Positions 22,226-33,098 of a stretch of DNA of 64,000 nucleotides are shown piece by piece. The stretch is taken from assembly GCA_030386875.1 (NCBI GenBank), contig CM059575.1, forward strand, positions 15,028,293 to 15,092,292. The letters run 5' to 3'. Origin of the DNA: Morinoia aosen. Its lineage: Eukaryota; Arthropoda; Malacostraca; Amphipoda; Talitridae. The notes under the pieces are model-generated. The model did not search any database, was not told the origin of the DNA, and was given only the letters and a program-made list of their open reading frames with translations. Made by a program: the position numbers and the translations under genes. Each line of letters begins with the position of its first letter. Position 1 is the stretch's first letter.

Positions 22226-24949
22226 GGATGAAATGGCAGCTTTGGACTCCAAACTTTATTTAATGAAATGACTCCAAACGTTATTTGATGAAGTGGCTCC
22301 AAACGTTATTTGATGAAGTGGCTCCAAACGTTATTTGATGAAGTGACTCCAAACGTTATTTGATGAAGTGACTCCAAACGTTATTTGATGAAGTGGCTCC
22401 AAACGTTATTTGATGAAGTGGCTCCAAACGTTATTTGATGAAGTGGCTCCAAACGTTATTTGATGAAGTGGCTCCAAACGTTATTTGATGAAGTGGCTCC
22501 AAACGTTATTTGATGAAGTGGCTCCAAACGTTATTTGATGAAGTGGCTCCAAACGTTATTTGATGAAGTGGCTCCAAACGTTATTTGATGAAGTGGCTCC
22601 AAACGTTATTTGATGAAGTGGCTCCAAACGTTATTTGATGAAGTGACTCCAAACGTTATTTGATGAAGTGACTCCAAACATCATTTGATGAAGTGACTCC
22701 AAACCTCATTTGATGAAGTGACTCCAAACCTCATTTGATGAAGTGACTCCAAACCTCATTTGATGAAGTGACTCCAAACCTCATTTGATGAAGTGACTCC
22801 AAACTTCATTTGATGAAGTGACTCCAAACGTTATTTGATGAAGTGACTCCAAAAGTTATTTGATGAAGTGACTCCAAACATCATTTGATGAAGTGACTCC
22901 AAACATCATTTGATGAAGTGACTCCAAACCTCATTTGATGAAGTGACTCCAAACCTCATTTGATGAAGTGACTCCAAACCTCATTTTATGAAGTGACTTC
23001 AAACCTCATTTGATGAAGCGACTCCAAACCTCATTTGATGAAGTGACTCCAAACCTCATTTGATGAAGTGACTCCAAACCTCATTTGATGAAGTGACTCC
23101 AAACCTCATTTGATGAAGTGACTCCAAACCTCATTTGATGAAGTGACTTCAAACCTCATTTGATCAAGTGACTCCAAACATCATTCGATGAAGTGACTCC
23201 AAACATCATTTGATGAAGTGACTCCAAACCTCATTTGATGAAGTGACTTCAAACCTCATTTGATGAAGTGACTTCAAACCTCATTTGATCAAGTGACTCC
23301 AAACCTCATTTGATGAAGTGACTCCAAACCTCATTTGATGAAGTGACTCCAAACCTCATTTGATGAAGTGACTTCAAACCTCATTTGATCAAGTGACTCC
23401 AAACATCATTCGAGGCAGTGACTCCAAACCTCATTTGATGAAGTGACTTCAAACCTCATTTGATCAAGTGACTCCAAACATCATTCGATGAAGTGACTCC
23501 AAACATCATTTGATGAAGTGACTCCAAATCTCATTTGATGAAGTGACTCCAAACCTCATTTGATGAAGTGACTCCAAACTTCATTTGATGAAGTGACTCC
23601 AAACCTCATTTGATGAAGTGACTCCAAACATCATTTGATGAAGTGACTTCAAACATCATTTGATGAAGTGACTCCAAACATCATTTGATGAAGTGACTCC
23701 AAACATCATTTGATGAAGTGACTCCAAACCTCATTTGATGAAGTGACTCCAAACATCATTTGATGAAGTGACTCTAAACCTCATTTGATGAAGTGACTCC
23801 AATCTTCATTTGACGAAGTGACTCCAAACATCATTTGATGAAGTGACTCCAAATCTCATTTGATGAAGTGACTCCAAACCTCATTTGATGAAGTGACTCC
23901 AAACTTCATTTGATGAAGTGACTCCAAACCTCATTTGATGAAGGGACTCCAAACATCATTTGATGAAGTGACTTCAAACATCATTTGATGAAGTGACTCC
24001 AAACATCATTTGATGAAGTGACTCCAAACATCATTTGATGAAGTGACTCCAAACCTCATTTGATGAAGTGACTCCAAACATCATTTGACGAAGTGACTCC
24101 AAACCTCATTTGATGAAGTGACTCCAAACCTCATTTGATGAAGTGACTCCAAACCTCATTTGATGAAGTGACTCCAAACCTCATTTGATGAAGTGACTCC
24201 AAACATCATTTGATGAAGTGACTCCAATCTTCATTTGACGAAGTGACTCCAAACCTCATTTGATGAAGTGACTCCAAACCTCATTTGATGAAGTGACTTC
24301 AACATCATTTGATGAAATGACTCCAATCTTCATTTGACGAAGTGACTCCAAACCTCATTTGATGAAGTGTCTCCAAACCTCATTTGATGAAGTGACTCCA
24401 AACATCATTTGATGAAGTGACTCCAAACATCATTTGATGAAGTGACTCCAAACATCATTTGATGAAGTGACTCCAAACCTCATTTGATGAAGTGACTTCA
24501 AACATCATTTGATGAAGTGACTCCAAACCTCATTTGATGAAGTGACCCCAAACCTCATTTGATGAAGTGACTCCAAACATCATTTGATGAAGTGACTCCA
24601 AACCTCATTTGATGAAGTGACTCCAAACCTCATTTGATGAAGTGACTCCAAACATCATTTGATGAAGTGACTCCAAACATCATTTGATGAAGTGACTCCA
24701 AACATCATTTGATGAAGTGACTCCAAACATCATTTGATGAAGTGACTCCAAACATCATTTGATGAAGTGACTCCAAACCTCATTTGATGAAGTGACTCCA
24801 AACATCATTTGATGAAGTGACTCCAAACATCATTTGATGAAGTGACTCCAAACATCATTTGATGAAGTGACTCCAAACATCATTTGATGAAGTGACTCCA
24901 AACATCATTTGATGAAGTGACTCCAATCTTCATTTGACGAAGTGACTCA
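22226..24949. repeat. 25-bp minisatellite array, about 109 copies
   Basis: The unit is GATGAAGTGACTCCAAACCT plus CATTT. A nearly invariant block at about 22285-22640 uses GTGGCTCCAAACGTTATTT units. The remainder is a mosaic of CCTCATT, CATCATT, CTTCATT and ACTTC variants. The order of variants repeats at a 325-bp interval (13 units) around 23521 and 23846. One 24-bp unit near 24300 shifts the register. Confidence 0.97.
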
Positions 24950-25640
24950 TGACGTCAAAATTCACGACTATCGGGGCTCAAGCTGCCCTCTCGAGGTGCG
25001 CAAGTCATGATGCAGGGCCAGACTTTCTAACTCGACTTTACGTTAACGTGTAAACTTAAACATAAGCGCCGTAGTTTCGTAGATTTCAATTTCAAGATTT
25101 GCTCGATGTCGCTCTGTCACTAACATACTGTTGGATCAAAACTAACCAAGAGCGCCATTAGGCGAATGTGATACACATAGATCAACACCAAATTCTTAAC
25201 GCATGCAGGCTGATGTGCCACCAAACAAGCGGCTCACTTTCTTAGTATCTGAAGCATTACTCAAATTTGGCGCCCTAACTTTGGTACACGATCTCGAGAC
25301 GCAAAGCTGAGCTGTGCCACTCGCATGTCCTGACTCCGATCCGTCCGCTTTTGTGTGGAGAATTCGAGGAAATTTTTTGTATTTATCTCAGTTACTGGAG
25401 CAACTCAGTTTTATTTATAACTGCTTCACCGCAGAAAGGAGAAGCGAGTCATTTCCAAATTTGATATAGAATTACTGTTTTAGCCTGTAAGTCAACACCC
25501 GTGTAATCATGCACAGCATTTGTGAAAAGAGACATGAATTCGCAGGGTACACTTATAAATTTCCTGACATGTAGTTCTTCAATCAACGAATTCTCGACGC
25601 TGCGTCACATTAATCTGCTTTTAACTACCAGGTTTGGAGA
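24950..25640. other. Unique DNA, no gene recognised
   Basis: Slightly GC-richer directly after the array (to about 25030), otherwise AT-rich. No ORF or RNA gene. Confidence 0.5.
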
Positions 25641-26340
25641 GATGACGAGAAGGGGATTGTAATGAGATGGGTGGGATGACAGACGCATGACTTGGTGAAC
25701 GCTGCAAACGAGAAAGTGGTCGAAAAGAGAGCTCGGAGGGCTGGCAGTCATTAGGTGAGATCACAAATTCGACAACAAATGCGCGCAATCAGAAAGCCGT
25801 CGATGAAAGCGCCTGTGCAAACAAAGGAAATAGACAGCACTCGTTTGTGTGTATGTGTCGCGAACACGGTGGTCGGCAGAGCAGGTGGAGAGCGAAGTGA
25901 AGTGCACCAGGTGAGGGGTGAGGGGAGGCAGAGGGTGAACAGCGAGCCTCAGTAAGTTCCCACCAATTATATTATAAGTACAAAATTGAACTCTTAGAAA
26001 AAATTCCTTCCAGACTTCACGAATCTCGCAGTGGCCCGAGCACGTGAGGGTTGGATGAGCAATGCCGTCATGATAGTGACCGTGCAGCCCCTTAAAACAC
26101 ACCTAGTGACCGCCACTCCTCGCTTTTCCAAACAACGTCGAACGAGGGGGAGTTTGGGGAAGATTATTATGACTGTGAGGGGAGAGGAGGTGGGAGGACG
26201 CCGAACAATGCTCTGCTGCGAGCAGCGCGCAGGTGGAGAAGCAATCGCCTGCCGCACTGACGCACGTCGCTCTTCTTCGAATATTAGGCAGGAAATATTG
26301 AGCGTCTGTGCTTGCTGCACACGTGCGCACGAGATACACA
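25641..26340. promoter_or_regulatory. GC-richer E-box-rich stretch, possible regulatory region or exon
   Basis: CAGGTG occurs at least three times (near 25883, 25908 and 26229), all of Snail/bHLH type, with CACGTG near 26040 and 26322. A donor-like TAG|GTGAGATC is at 25752. Overlapping ORFs on both strands (66-115 codons) have no recognised domain. Composition differs sharply from the AT-rich flanks. Confidence 0.25.
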
Positions 26341-27400
26341 ATACCAGTACTAATTACTACCACTATTAGAATGTATATGAACTACTTCTCACGCAGGGTT
26401 GGAGCCTGTACAGGTGTTCAGAAAAGGTTCACAAACTTGTCATTACAGTGTGCCCTGCCAAAAAATTTTCACAGAACGGCCACAATTTCGGTCTGCGTGT
26501 CACCCTTGCTATAAGAATGGGTCGACATAAATTGCACAGCTTGAAATAAACCTACATATAGTAACAATCGAATAACTGATGGAAACGATCAAAAAAGAAA
26601 ACCAGCAGCATCTCCCAACAAAAATTATGTTGTGTTAGCGTTAAGTATAATAGCCCTAATTAATTTTTTATTGCTAGATGACAAACACGCACTCTCTTTG
26701 TCAGTATTATAGATCCAATTGGCTGATACGTGGAAATCTCACTCACAGCATGAGAAGAGTATTCTTCTTCAGTAATTACAGACTGAGATCAAGATTTGAA
26801 ACAACTCTTCCACGTGACTTTTCTGGTTGAAATGTCATGTCTATCAACATGGTGGGCTGCTCAGAATTCACTTGAAAACTCAAAAACGAAGAACTTTTTC
26901 TTCATATTATTTATAACTGAACACTGCGACCCAAAACAAATTACAGACAAACCACTGCGTCCGAAGTTCACTTCAACAACCGATGTTGGCTGCTATTTTT
27001 ATCGCAATTCTGAGGAGCAGCAGCTGCAATTGACAAAAATGGATTCTCCGGCATGCACCTGACGGTTGTGTTCCACGTATTACGGCATACCTCATATCCA
27101 TATCTTAAGCCAATAAATAAACTCTAAGTTCGTGAAAATTTCCGCTTTGCGCAATTTAGTCTTCTTAATATTGTTAAAACATTTTTATTTTGCCTCCGAA
27201 TGATGTAAAGTATGTTCAACTTATTACTTGCATGTTTAAAAACGTTTTCTAAAGCCATAACTTTTGGTACATTCCCAGGCAGGATGCCTGTCCCGCTCTC
27301 TCATGTCAGAGCAGGACGTGCGCCAGTGAACATAGTCATTATGCATCTCCTTTCTAAATGCGACGTATACATTTGCATGATCTCCGAATGTTGCACCCGC
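26341..27400. other. AT-rich DNA, no gene recognised
   Basis: Short ORFs (68-88 codons) without domain features. No repeat was recognised. Confidence 0.5.
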
Positions 27401-27662
27401 GCTCCCCGCTTTCACTTCCCGTGACTACATGATCCCCCGAAGTCCCCCCAAACTGCCCCCGCCCCCTCCCCCCATCCAATATTTGTAAGTTGCTGGCCCC
27501 ACCCGCGGTCGCCATGGCAACCGCCAAACAAAGCCCCACAAAATCCATACGGAAATTACAAAAAACTGCCTCATGAATTAATAGAAATGGATCCCGGGGC
27601 GGGCCCGAATTTGAAGGTGGGAGGGGTAGGTAGGGCCAGGTCGATGAGAGGGAGCAGTGCAA
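27401..27662. promoter_or_regulatory. GC-rich island with perfect X-box, putative regulatory element
   Basis: C-rich runs (CCCCCGCCCCCTCCCCCC) precede an X-box. AT-rich homeodomain-type motifs (CATGAATTAATAG) follow, then GGATCCCGGGGCGGGCCCG. A 102-codon minus ORF crosses it and shows no domain. The order of elements parallels the island at 4.2-4.45 kb. Confidence 0.35.
27508..27521. promoter_or_regulatory. X-box (RFX-type) motif
   Basis: GTCGCCATGGCAAC fits GTHNYYATRRNAAC at all positions and is nearly palindromic. It shares 13 of 14 bases with the motif at 4293-4306. Confidence 0.45.
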
Positions 27663-28272
27663 AGTTTTCGATGGGTCTTGGAAATTTGTGAAGAATTAAG
27701 TTTACGAAGATATACTTTAGCGCTCTCGCCTCGTGAGGTGAGCAACTGCAGGGAAATATCGGTTATACTTCACACACACGTACACTAATGTGGCTTGAGA
27801 ATTTAGACCATTTTCTCGACATTTTTAGGTGTAATTTTCGTTCCAACTCAACTCTGTTTATCCCGTCGCAACACAGCGTTCGCTCTTCCTTCACACTCAG
27901 ATTAATTTCACAGCAAATATGTACAAAAATAGCATCCTCATAAACATTTCAGAAAAGAATTACTCATCCACATTTTTCTTTGATTTCGGGTTATGCAATT
28001 AACCTGAATTAACATTAAAATTTGTTGCCTTGCCGTTATCCATCTATCTAGCTCAGCGGAGTACTGTCAAAATTTTCAGGTCCGTGTCCGTGAAAGAGGT
28101 TTTCATCTCTGTTATCGCTGAGCAGTTCCGTATCGTCTCTGTGGATTGGGACACCCACCGTGTATTGATACTCTGCAAAAATCGATCCCATGTATTTTTG
28201 CGGTTGCTTTAGTAGCAAATATATGATAACAAAAGAACTTATGAATACAACCCAGTTTAACTTTTTCGATAC
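27663..28272. other. AT-rich DNA, no gene recognised
   Basis: Two plus/minus ORF pairs of 60-76 codons near 28030-28290 are mutual shadows without domains. Confidence 0.5.
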
Positions 28273-28346
28273 CTGCATGCATGTTTTTCGCCACTTAAGA
28301 GATTTAATCGCTTAAAACGCTTAGGCAGCGAAAAACATGCATGCAG
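28273..28346. other. 74-nt hairpin, pre-miRNA-like
   Basis: CTGCATGCATGTTTTTCGC at 28273-28291 is perfectly complementary to 28328-28346. A further 8 pairs inward carry two mismatches and one wobble, closing a 20-nt loop (28300-28319). Arm length, imperfect inner stem and loop size suit a miRNA precursor. No known miRNA seed is recognised. A small MITE remnant is the alternative. Confidence 0.35.
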
Positions 28347-29180
28347 CGGCGATAAAGTTAGATGGGAAGAGGCGTTCACGTCAAGTGTGGATATTTTGTT
28401 CGGCCGCCGTCGATCTTCTGAATGTCATCCTGAAGTTAGTACATTTATCTTTTTCTAACCACCTAGCCCTCCACATGTTTTATTTGTCCGATAAAAACAC
28501 ATGAAAACAGTGATAAGTGAATTGCATCTTCCATGTCACGAAACAATGCTGGTTAAGCACGTAACGTATGAGGGCTTACAACCTCCACTGATAAATATAA
28601 TGTACACCTTTGTGCTCGCACGTTATCCATATATATAAGCATGGAGAATAATGAGCCTCAAGATTAAACATGTTTATTTTTGAGTGAACACATGGAGCTG
28701 CCACAGGGACATTATATTATCGCAACACTCATTTCGCACCAGAGCCCTCAGGCAAGATGTTAATGATCTGCGACATGATAGTTTTATCCGGCATAATGAT
28801 ATGCTACATAGACAAACGGCGAAGATTCAAACACATTCTAATTAAGATGAACACGTTGATTGAATATGACACATGAAATGAGAGATTCAGGCTAGAAAAT
28901 TATTGAACGCCAGCGAACGATCACATGATTTAACGCAAATCAGCCTCTCTTGGCAATTGTCCACCCCGGAGATTCACGCACAAACAACATGAAATTAGAA
29001 ACATACACATGAACATCCTAGCTAGCACAATTCATATTAAACACTGCGCGCCAAACAAAGATCTGCACTGTTCGGCGTGCCTCTTCTTCCCTTCATTCTT
29101 CACAATTCCAACTGGAGTAAATACCCTGTCGTTGGCCTGTCAAGGCTCAAACACAGTCTCCAGGCTTCGTCATTAGCGTT
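28347..29180. other. AT-rich DNA, no gene recognised
   Basis: No ORF, RNA gene or repeat recognised. Confidence 0.5.
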
Positions 29181-30300
29181 GAATACCAGGCTGGATGCCT
29201 GCTTCAATGTTGCGAACGCTCAGCCGGTTGTGTCGCTACAGGCCCTCGGATGTTAGGCGTTCCCAGCCCACGTCTCCGCTATCTCAGCAGCCGCGTAGGC
29301 CAGCTATCCCAACCCGCCTGTGCAAATAATAAGCGGGGGTTGAGTCATCTATTCCCCGAGACATGAATGTTATATCCCCCTTTAAGAATTTACTCGAAGC
29401 TTCCACTGACAATGTGGCTATTCCCGACATGATGAATTAATTTTCTCCCCTTTTTACAAGAACAAATCACAAGCGCCCTTTTTGAGAACAAGGTCGAATG
29501 AGTCAATAAAAATGCTAAGAACTAGTGGGCATTCTAATCCCCGCTTGAGAAAAATCTACAAGTGCAAGCCTTGTGAGAAGTCATATCACGTGAACAATTC
29601 TAGAATGATTTGAAAATCAAACCCACAGAATTAATTTGTACCCGAATTTTAACTGTAACAAATGAAATCACCCCACCTAAGCCAATAAAGCTTACACGCC
29701 CCGGTTGTAATATGGTATTTGAAAAATACAAAGATGCTCCTAGCACAGAACACAGAATATCATCTCACCTCCCCTCTGGCCGTCAGGAAGCCTACATCCT
29801 TGCCACTGCACCGGTCAAATAGGCCGGTCCCCGCGCTTGCTCTGCTTAAATACCCCCGCCGCACAAAGGACGCTCATTGTAGATGGTGCGGGATGCCCGC
29901 TCAAATTGTTAGTGACGTGGCATCTCGCGATTGGGTGTTTCTAACGCGTCACCTCTGACGTGTCCCCTGCGTCACACAACTTGGTATTTCTACGCGCATT
30001 TCCCTCTGAAATATTCTTCTGCGATGCCTATTTTCCGTAGTACCCCTACTCGTTGGTGATTAATTTTAATACATAGTTTTTCTCTACTACACAATCAAGT
30101 TGTCCTTGTGTAATACTATGTGTAATTTTCCGAGCTAGCTTCTTACACATCCGCTACCCCCAACGTACGCCTCCCTTCTCCTTCCAAGATCCCTCAGCCC
30201 GCTCAGCGTCCTTCCGATCGCCGGCTGCTGACTTTTGTTGTGTCGGTTTAGCTTACATATGCCTAATTTTAATTGTATCCTAACATTCCACCGCTCAAAC
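29181..30300. other. GC-variable region with promoter-like or LTR-like signals
   Basis: GC-richer patches lie at 29210-29340 and 29820-29985. They hold CTTAAATACCCCCGCC (TATA-like, 29845-29860), TGACGTGG and TGACGTGT (CRE-like half sites, about 29912 and 29957) and an inverted CCAAT (GATTGG, 29930). AATAAA occurs at about 29683. This may be a promoter region for the exon candidate at 30502 or a decayed LTR. No paired LTR or gag-pol frame is visible. Confidence 0.2.
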
Positions 30301-30501
30301 CAAATATTCCTTCGAACTTTCTAGAAAACTTTCCTTGTTCTCACTAGGCAAAGTGTCCCAAAAGTACTTTCACTGGCGATTAATTCTTAAATACTGTTCA
30401 CATTTCTTTAGTTTTAATTTTCGCTAAGCTTCTGTCGTGACGTCTACTCTTTTCTGAGCTAATATTGCTCCTTTCCGTGCTAATTCCCCGTTATTTTTCA
30501 G

Positions 30502-30719
30502 AATAATGATTTTGGAAGCCACGCGTCTTTCGACTGTAACCCACCATCGTCAGGGACCTCACGGACTTCTGTGTGGGAGATCCTGGCAGAGGAAAGCTTG
30601 TGCAGCGAGCTAATCATTGGAGCGAGCTTTTGAGAAGACCTGAGAAAAATTTACTTCTGAAATTATCGCACGTACCTCGAAAAATGTCCGGAAGCGACTT
30701 GACCGTCGCATTGAAGCAG
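30502..30719 (+). CDS. Candidate exon with start codon, unknown protein
   Basis: Acceptor-like GTTATTTTTCAG ends at 30501 and a CAG|GTAGTC donor is at 30719/30720. An ATG in good context (CGAAAAATG) at 30684 opens 12 codons, MSGSDLTVALKQ, exactly to the donor in phase 0. An earlier in-frame ATG at 30573 extends it by 37 codons. It would be a 5' exon of a plus-strand gene. No continuation was identified before the 31-bp array. Confidence 0.25.
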
Positions 30720-30966
30720 GTAGTCATTTTGAAAATTGCTATCATCCTTTACAGAATTTCACTTTCTTTCCAGTAATATAAAGAATGTTTCGATTTGTGA
30801 ATTCATGTCCTATCTTAAGACCCTTGTCCTATCTTAAGTGAAAGAGTAAGCTCCTAAATTCTATTATTCTTAAATTATAGCACTGCCTCTACTTCCTTCA
30901 TCTTGATATTTTGAAGTCGTCGTGTGTGCTGCCTGCTGTCATCTTCTCTGGCTCCCAAATGCTCCA

Positions 30967-33098
30967 GACCTACCTCCCAGAGGCCCACAACACGCCATAC
31001 CTAACTCCCAGAGGCACACAACACATCATACCTACCTCCCAGAGGCACACAATACGCCACACCTACCTCTCAGAGGCACACAACACGCCACACCTACCTC
31101 CCAGAGGCACACAACACGCCACACCTACCTCCCAGAGGCACACAATACGCTACACCTACCTCCCAGAGGCACACAACACTCCACACCTACCTCCCAGAGG
31201 CACACAAAACGCCACACCTACCTCCCAAAGGCACACAACACGCCACACCTACCTCCCAGAGGCACACAACACGCCACACCTACCTCCCAGAGGCACACAA
31301 AACGCCACACCTACCTCCCAAAGGCACACAACACGCCACACCTACCTCCCAGAGGCACACAACACGCCACACCTACCTCCCAGAGGCAAACAACACGCCA
31401 CACCTACCTCCTAGAGGCCCACAACACGCCACACATACCTCCCAGAGGCACACAACACGCCACACCTACCTCCCAGAGGCACACAACACGCCACACCTAC
31501 CTCCCAGAGGCAAACAACACGCCACACCTACCTCCCAGAGGCCCACAACACGCCACACCTACCTCCCAGAGGCACACAACACGCCACACATACCTCCCAG
31601 AGGCACACAACACGCCACACCTACCTCCCAGAGGCACACAACACGCCACACCTACCTCCCAGAAGCACACAACACGCCACACCTACCTCCCAGAGGCACA
31701 CAACACGCCACACCTACCTCCCAGAGGCACACAACACGCCTCACCTACCTCCCAGAGGCACACAACACGCCACACCTACCTCCCAGAGGCACACAACACG
31801 CCACACCTACCTCCCAGAGCACACAACACGCCCCACCTACCTCCCAGAGGCACACAATACGCCACACCTACCTCCCAGAGGCCCACAACACGCCACACAT
31901 ACCTCCCAGAGGCACACAACACGCCTCACCTACCACCCAGAGGCACACAACACGCCTCACCTACCTCCCAGAGGCACACAACACGCCACACCTACCTCCC
32001 AGAGGCACACAACACGCCACACCTACCTCCCAGAGGCACACAACACGCCTCACCTACCTCCCAGAGGCACACAACACGCCACACCCACCTCCCAGAGGCA
32101 CACAACACGCCACACCAACCTCCCAGAGGCACACAATACGCCTCACCTACCTCCCAGAGGCACACAACACGCCACACCTACCTCCCAGAGGCACACAACA
32201 CGCCACACCCACCTCCCAGAGGCACACAACACGCCACACCTACCTCCCAGAGGCACACAACACGCCACACCTACCTCCTAGAGGCCCACAACACGCCACA
32301 CATACCTCCCAGAGGCACACAACACGCCTCACCTACCTCCCAGAGGCACACAACACGCCACACCTACCTCCCAGAGGCACACAACACGCCACACCTACCT
32401 CCCAGAGGCACACTACACGCCACACCTACCTCCCAGAGGCACACAACACGCCTCACCTACCTCCCAGAGGCACACAACACTCCACACCCACCTCCCAGAG
32501 GCACACAACACGCCACACCAACCTCCCAGAGGCACACAACACGCCTCACCTACCTCCCAGAGGCACACAACACGCCACACCTACCTCCCAGAGGCACACA
32601 ACACGCCACACCCACCTCCCAGGGGCACACAACACGCCACACCTACCTCCCAGAGGCACACAACACGCCACACCTACCTCCTAGAGGCCCACAACACGCC
32701 ACACATACCTCCCAGAGGCACACAACACGCCACACCTACCTCCCAGAGGCACACAACACGCCACACCTACCTCCCAGAGCACACAACACGCCACACCTAC
32801 CTCCCAGAGGCACACAACACGCCACACCTACCTCCCAGAGGCCCACAACACGCCTCACCTACCTCCCAGAGGCACACAACACGCCACACCTACCTCCAAG
32901 AGGCACACAACACGCCACACCTACCTCCCAGAGGCACACAACACGCCACACCTACCTACCAGAGGCACACAACACGCCACACCTACCTCCCGGAGGCACA
33001 CAACACGCCACACCTACCTCCCAGAGGCACACAACACGCCGCACCTACCTCCCAGAGGCACACAACACGCCACACCTACCTCCCAGAGCCACAAGACA
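30967..33098. repeat. 31-bp minisatellite array, about 69 copies
   Basis: The unit is CACACCTACCTCCCAGAGGC plus ACACAACACGC. The unit lacks TAA, TAG and TGA in all plus frames, so a 735-codon plus-strand frame (30922-33129) stays open even though 31 is not a multiple of 3. The translated repeat cycles through all three frames to give a 31-residue His/Thr/Pro-rich period. Two 30-bp units (near 31811 and 32771) shift frame without creating stops. A 403-bp super-repeat (13 units) is visible, for example CTAGAGGCCC at 32278 and 32681. This is not a credible gene by itself. Confidence 0.97.

Noticed and set aside
25690..25760. Small exon before TAG|GTGAGATC
   Set aside because: The open frame meets a stop (TAG) exactly at the donor and has no clear acceptor.
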